In this document: one piece after another, positions 14,907 through 15,081 of the stretch
How the letters are laid out: each line of letters begins with the position of its first letter
Numbering within the stretch: position 1 is the first letter of the stretch
From: Verrucomicrobiota bacterium
GTDB taxonomy: Bacteria > Verrucomicrobiota > Lentisphaeria > Victivallales > Victivallaceae
Assembly (NCBI GenBank): GCA_023459755.1
Contig: JAEWSS010000075.1
Span: forward strand, 1-15,081
DNA: 15,081 bases
Reading direction: 5' to 3'
The notes under the pieces: model-generated
Told to the model about the DNA's origin: nothing
Database searches by the model: none
Seen by the model: the letters and a program-made list of their open reading frames with translations, nothing else
Program-made: the position numbers and the translations under genes

Positions 14907-14992
14907 AAGTAGTTGGTAGCTGGTAGATGGTAGTTAGGATGGCTGTGTGCAATATAACGCACTAACTACTAGCTGCTAACTACCACCTACTT
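14907..14992. repeat. Long imperfect inverted repeat built from heptamers
   Basis: Two 31-nt arms (14907-14937 and 14962-14992) are reverse complements at 25 of 31 positions, separated by 24 nt. Each arm is itself a run of 7-nt units: GGTAGCT, GGTAGAT, GGTAGTT on the left and CTAACTA, CTAGCTG, CTAACTA on the right. It lies 18 nt after the Dabb stop. The composition is unlike the coding DNA around it. It could be a small dispersed repeat or a bidirectional transcription end; the right arm is followed by TTTCGTTTTA on the plus strand. Confidence 0.75.
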
Positions 14993-15081
14993 TCGTTTTA
15001 TATGCTTCGCAAGCCCAGCATGACACCAAAAGGTTTTTTTCGAGAACACATATCATGCTGCGGGATTTTCTGTCGGCTGTG
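14993..15081. other. Right-edge segment with a short inverted repeat and possible gene start
   Basis: An 8-bp inverted repeat, CAGCATGA (15016-15023) with TCATGCTG (15053-15060), flanks a T7 run. From 15055 an ATG opens a frame reading MLRDFLSAV to the edge, but it has no good ribosome site and is too short to judge. I assign no gene. Confidence 0.3.

Noticed and set aside
14907..14992. Heptamer region as a CRISPR array
   Set aside because: Units are 7 nt without unique spacers, and the two arms are inverted rather than direct repeats; no cas gene is near.

Overview
The window is GC-rich bacterial chromosome from a diderm (Gram-negative-type) organism. Three predicted lipoproteins with lipobox cysteines, one Sec-exported protein and an ion-channel pair of the MotA/TolQ kind all point to an inner membrane, a periplasm and an outer envelope. 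A GTP-dependent PEP carboxykinase, a sugar-type MFS carrier and the general flavour of the proteins would fit a fermentative member of the PVC group (Lentisphaerota/Victivallales-like). That placement is an inference from protein character, not from a marker gene. I see no tRNA, rRNA, CRISPR array, insertion sequence or phage gene.

Layout. Everything from 12483 down to the left edge is on the minus strand; 12664 to the right edge is on the plus strand. Left to right: (1) a sugar-type MFS transporter cut by the left edge, with a good promoter that sits inside a long imperfect palindrome (1602-1662); (2) a small orphan lipoprotein; (3) a calcineurin-like phosphoesterase lipoprotein whose start codon overlaps the stop of argH; (4) argH, argininosuccinate lyase, with its own predicted promoter in the tail of the preceding gene; (5) a six-gene block (12483 to 4580) with junctions between an 8-nt overlap and a 1-nt gap; (6) a 180-bp divergent promoter region; (7) pckG, with a strong terminator; (8) a Dabb-domain protein; (9) a heptamer-built inverted repeat and an unassigned right edge.

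The most interesting part is the six-gene block. In transcription order it encodes a four-helix MotA/TolQ/ExbB-type channel with a cytoplasmic coiled-coil tail, a one-helix partner without an obvious OmpA-type anchor, a 719-residue exported protein I do not recognise, a lipoprotein alpha/beta hydrolase (lipase/esterase type) with a complete catalytic triad, a three-helix membrane protein with a DUF4105/Lnb-type periplasmic domain, and an EamA/DMT-family carrier. The tight junctions argue that the proteins are made together. My working hypothesis is an ion-driven envelope machine that works on, or is linked to, lipid or lipoprotein acyl groups. It shares the channel architecture of Zorya ZorAB but none of the Zorya effector genes, so I do not call it Zorya.

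The remaining genes are ordinary metabolism: pckG interconverts oxaloacetate and phosphoenolpyruvate, and argH makes arginine and fumarate. No functional link to the six-gene block is visible.
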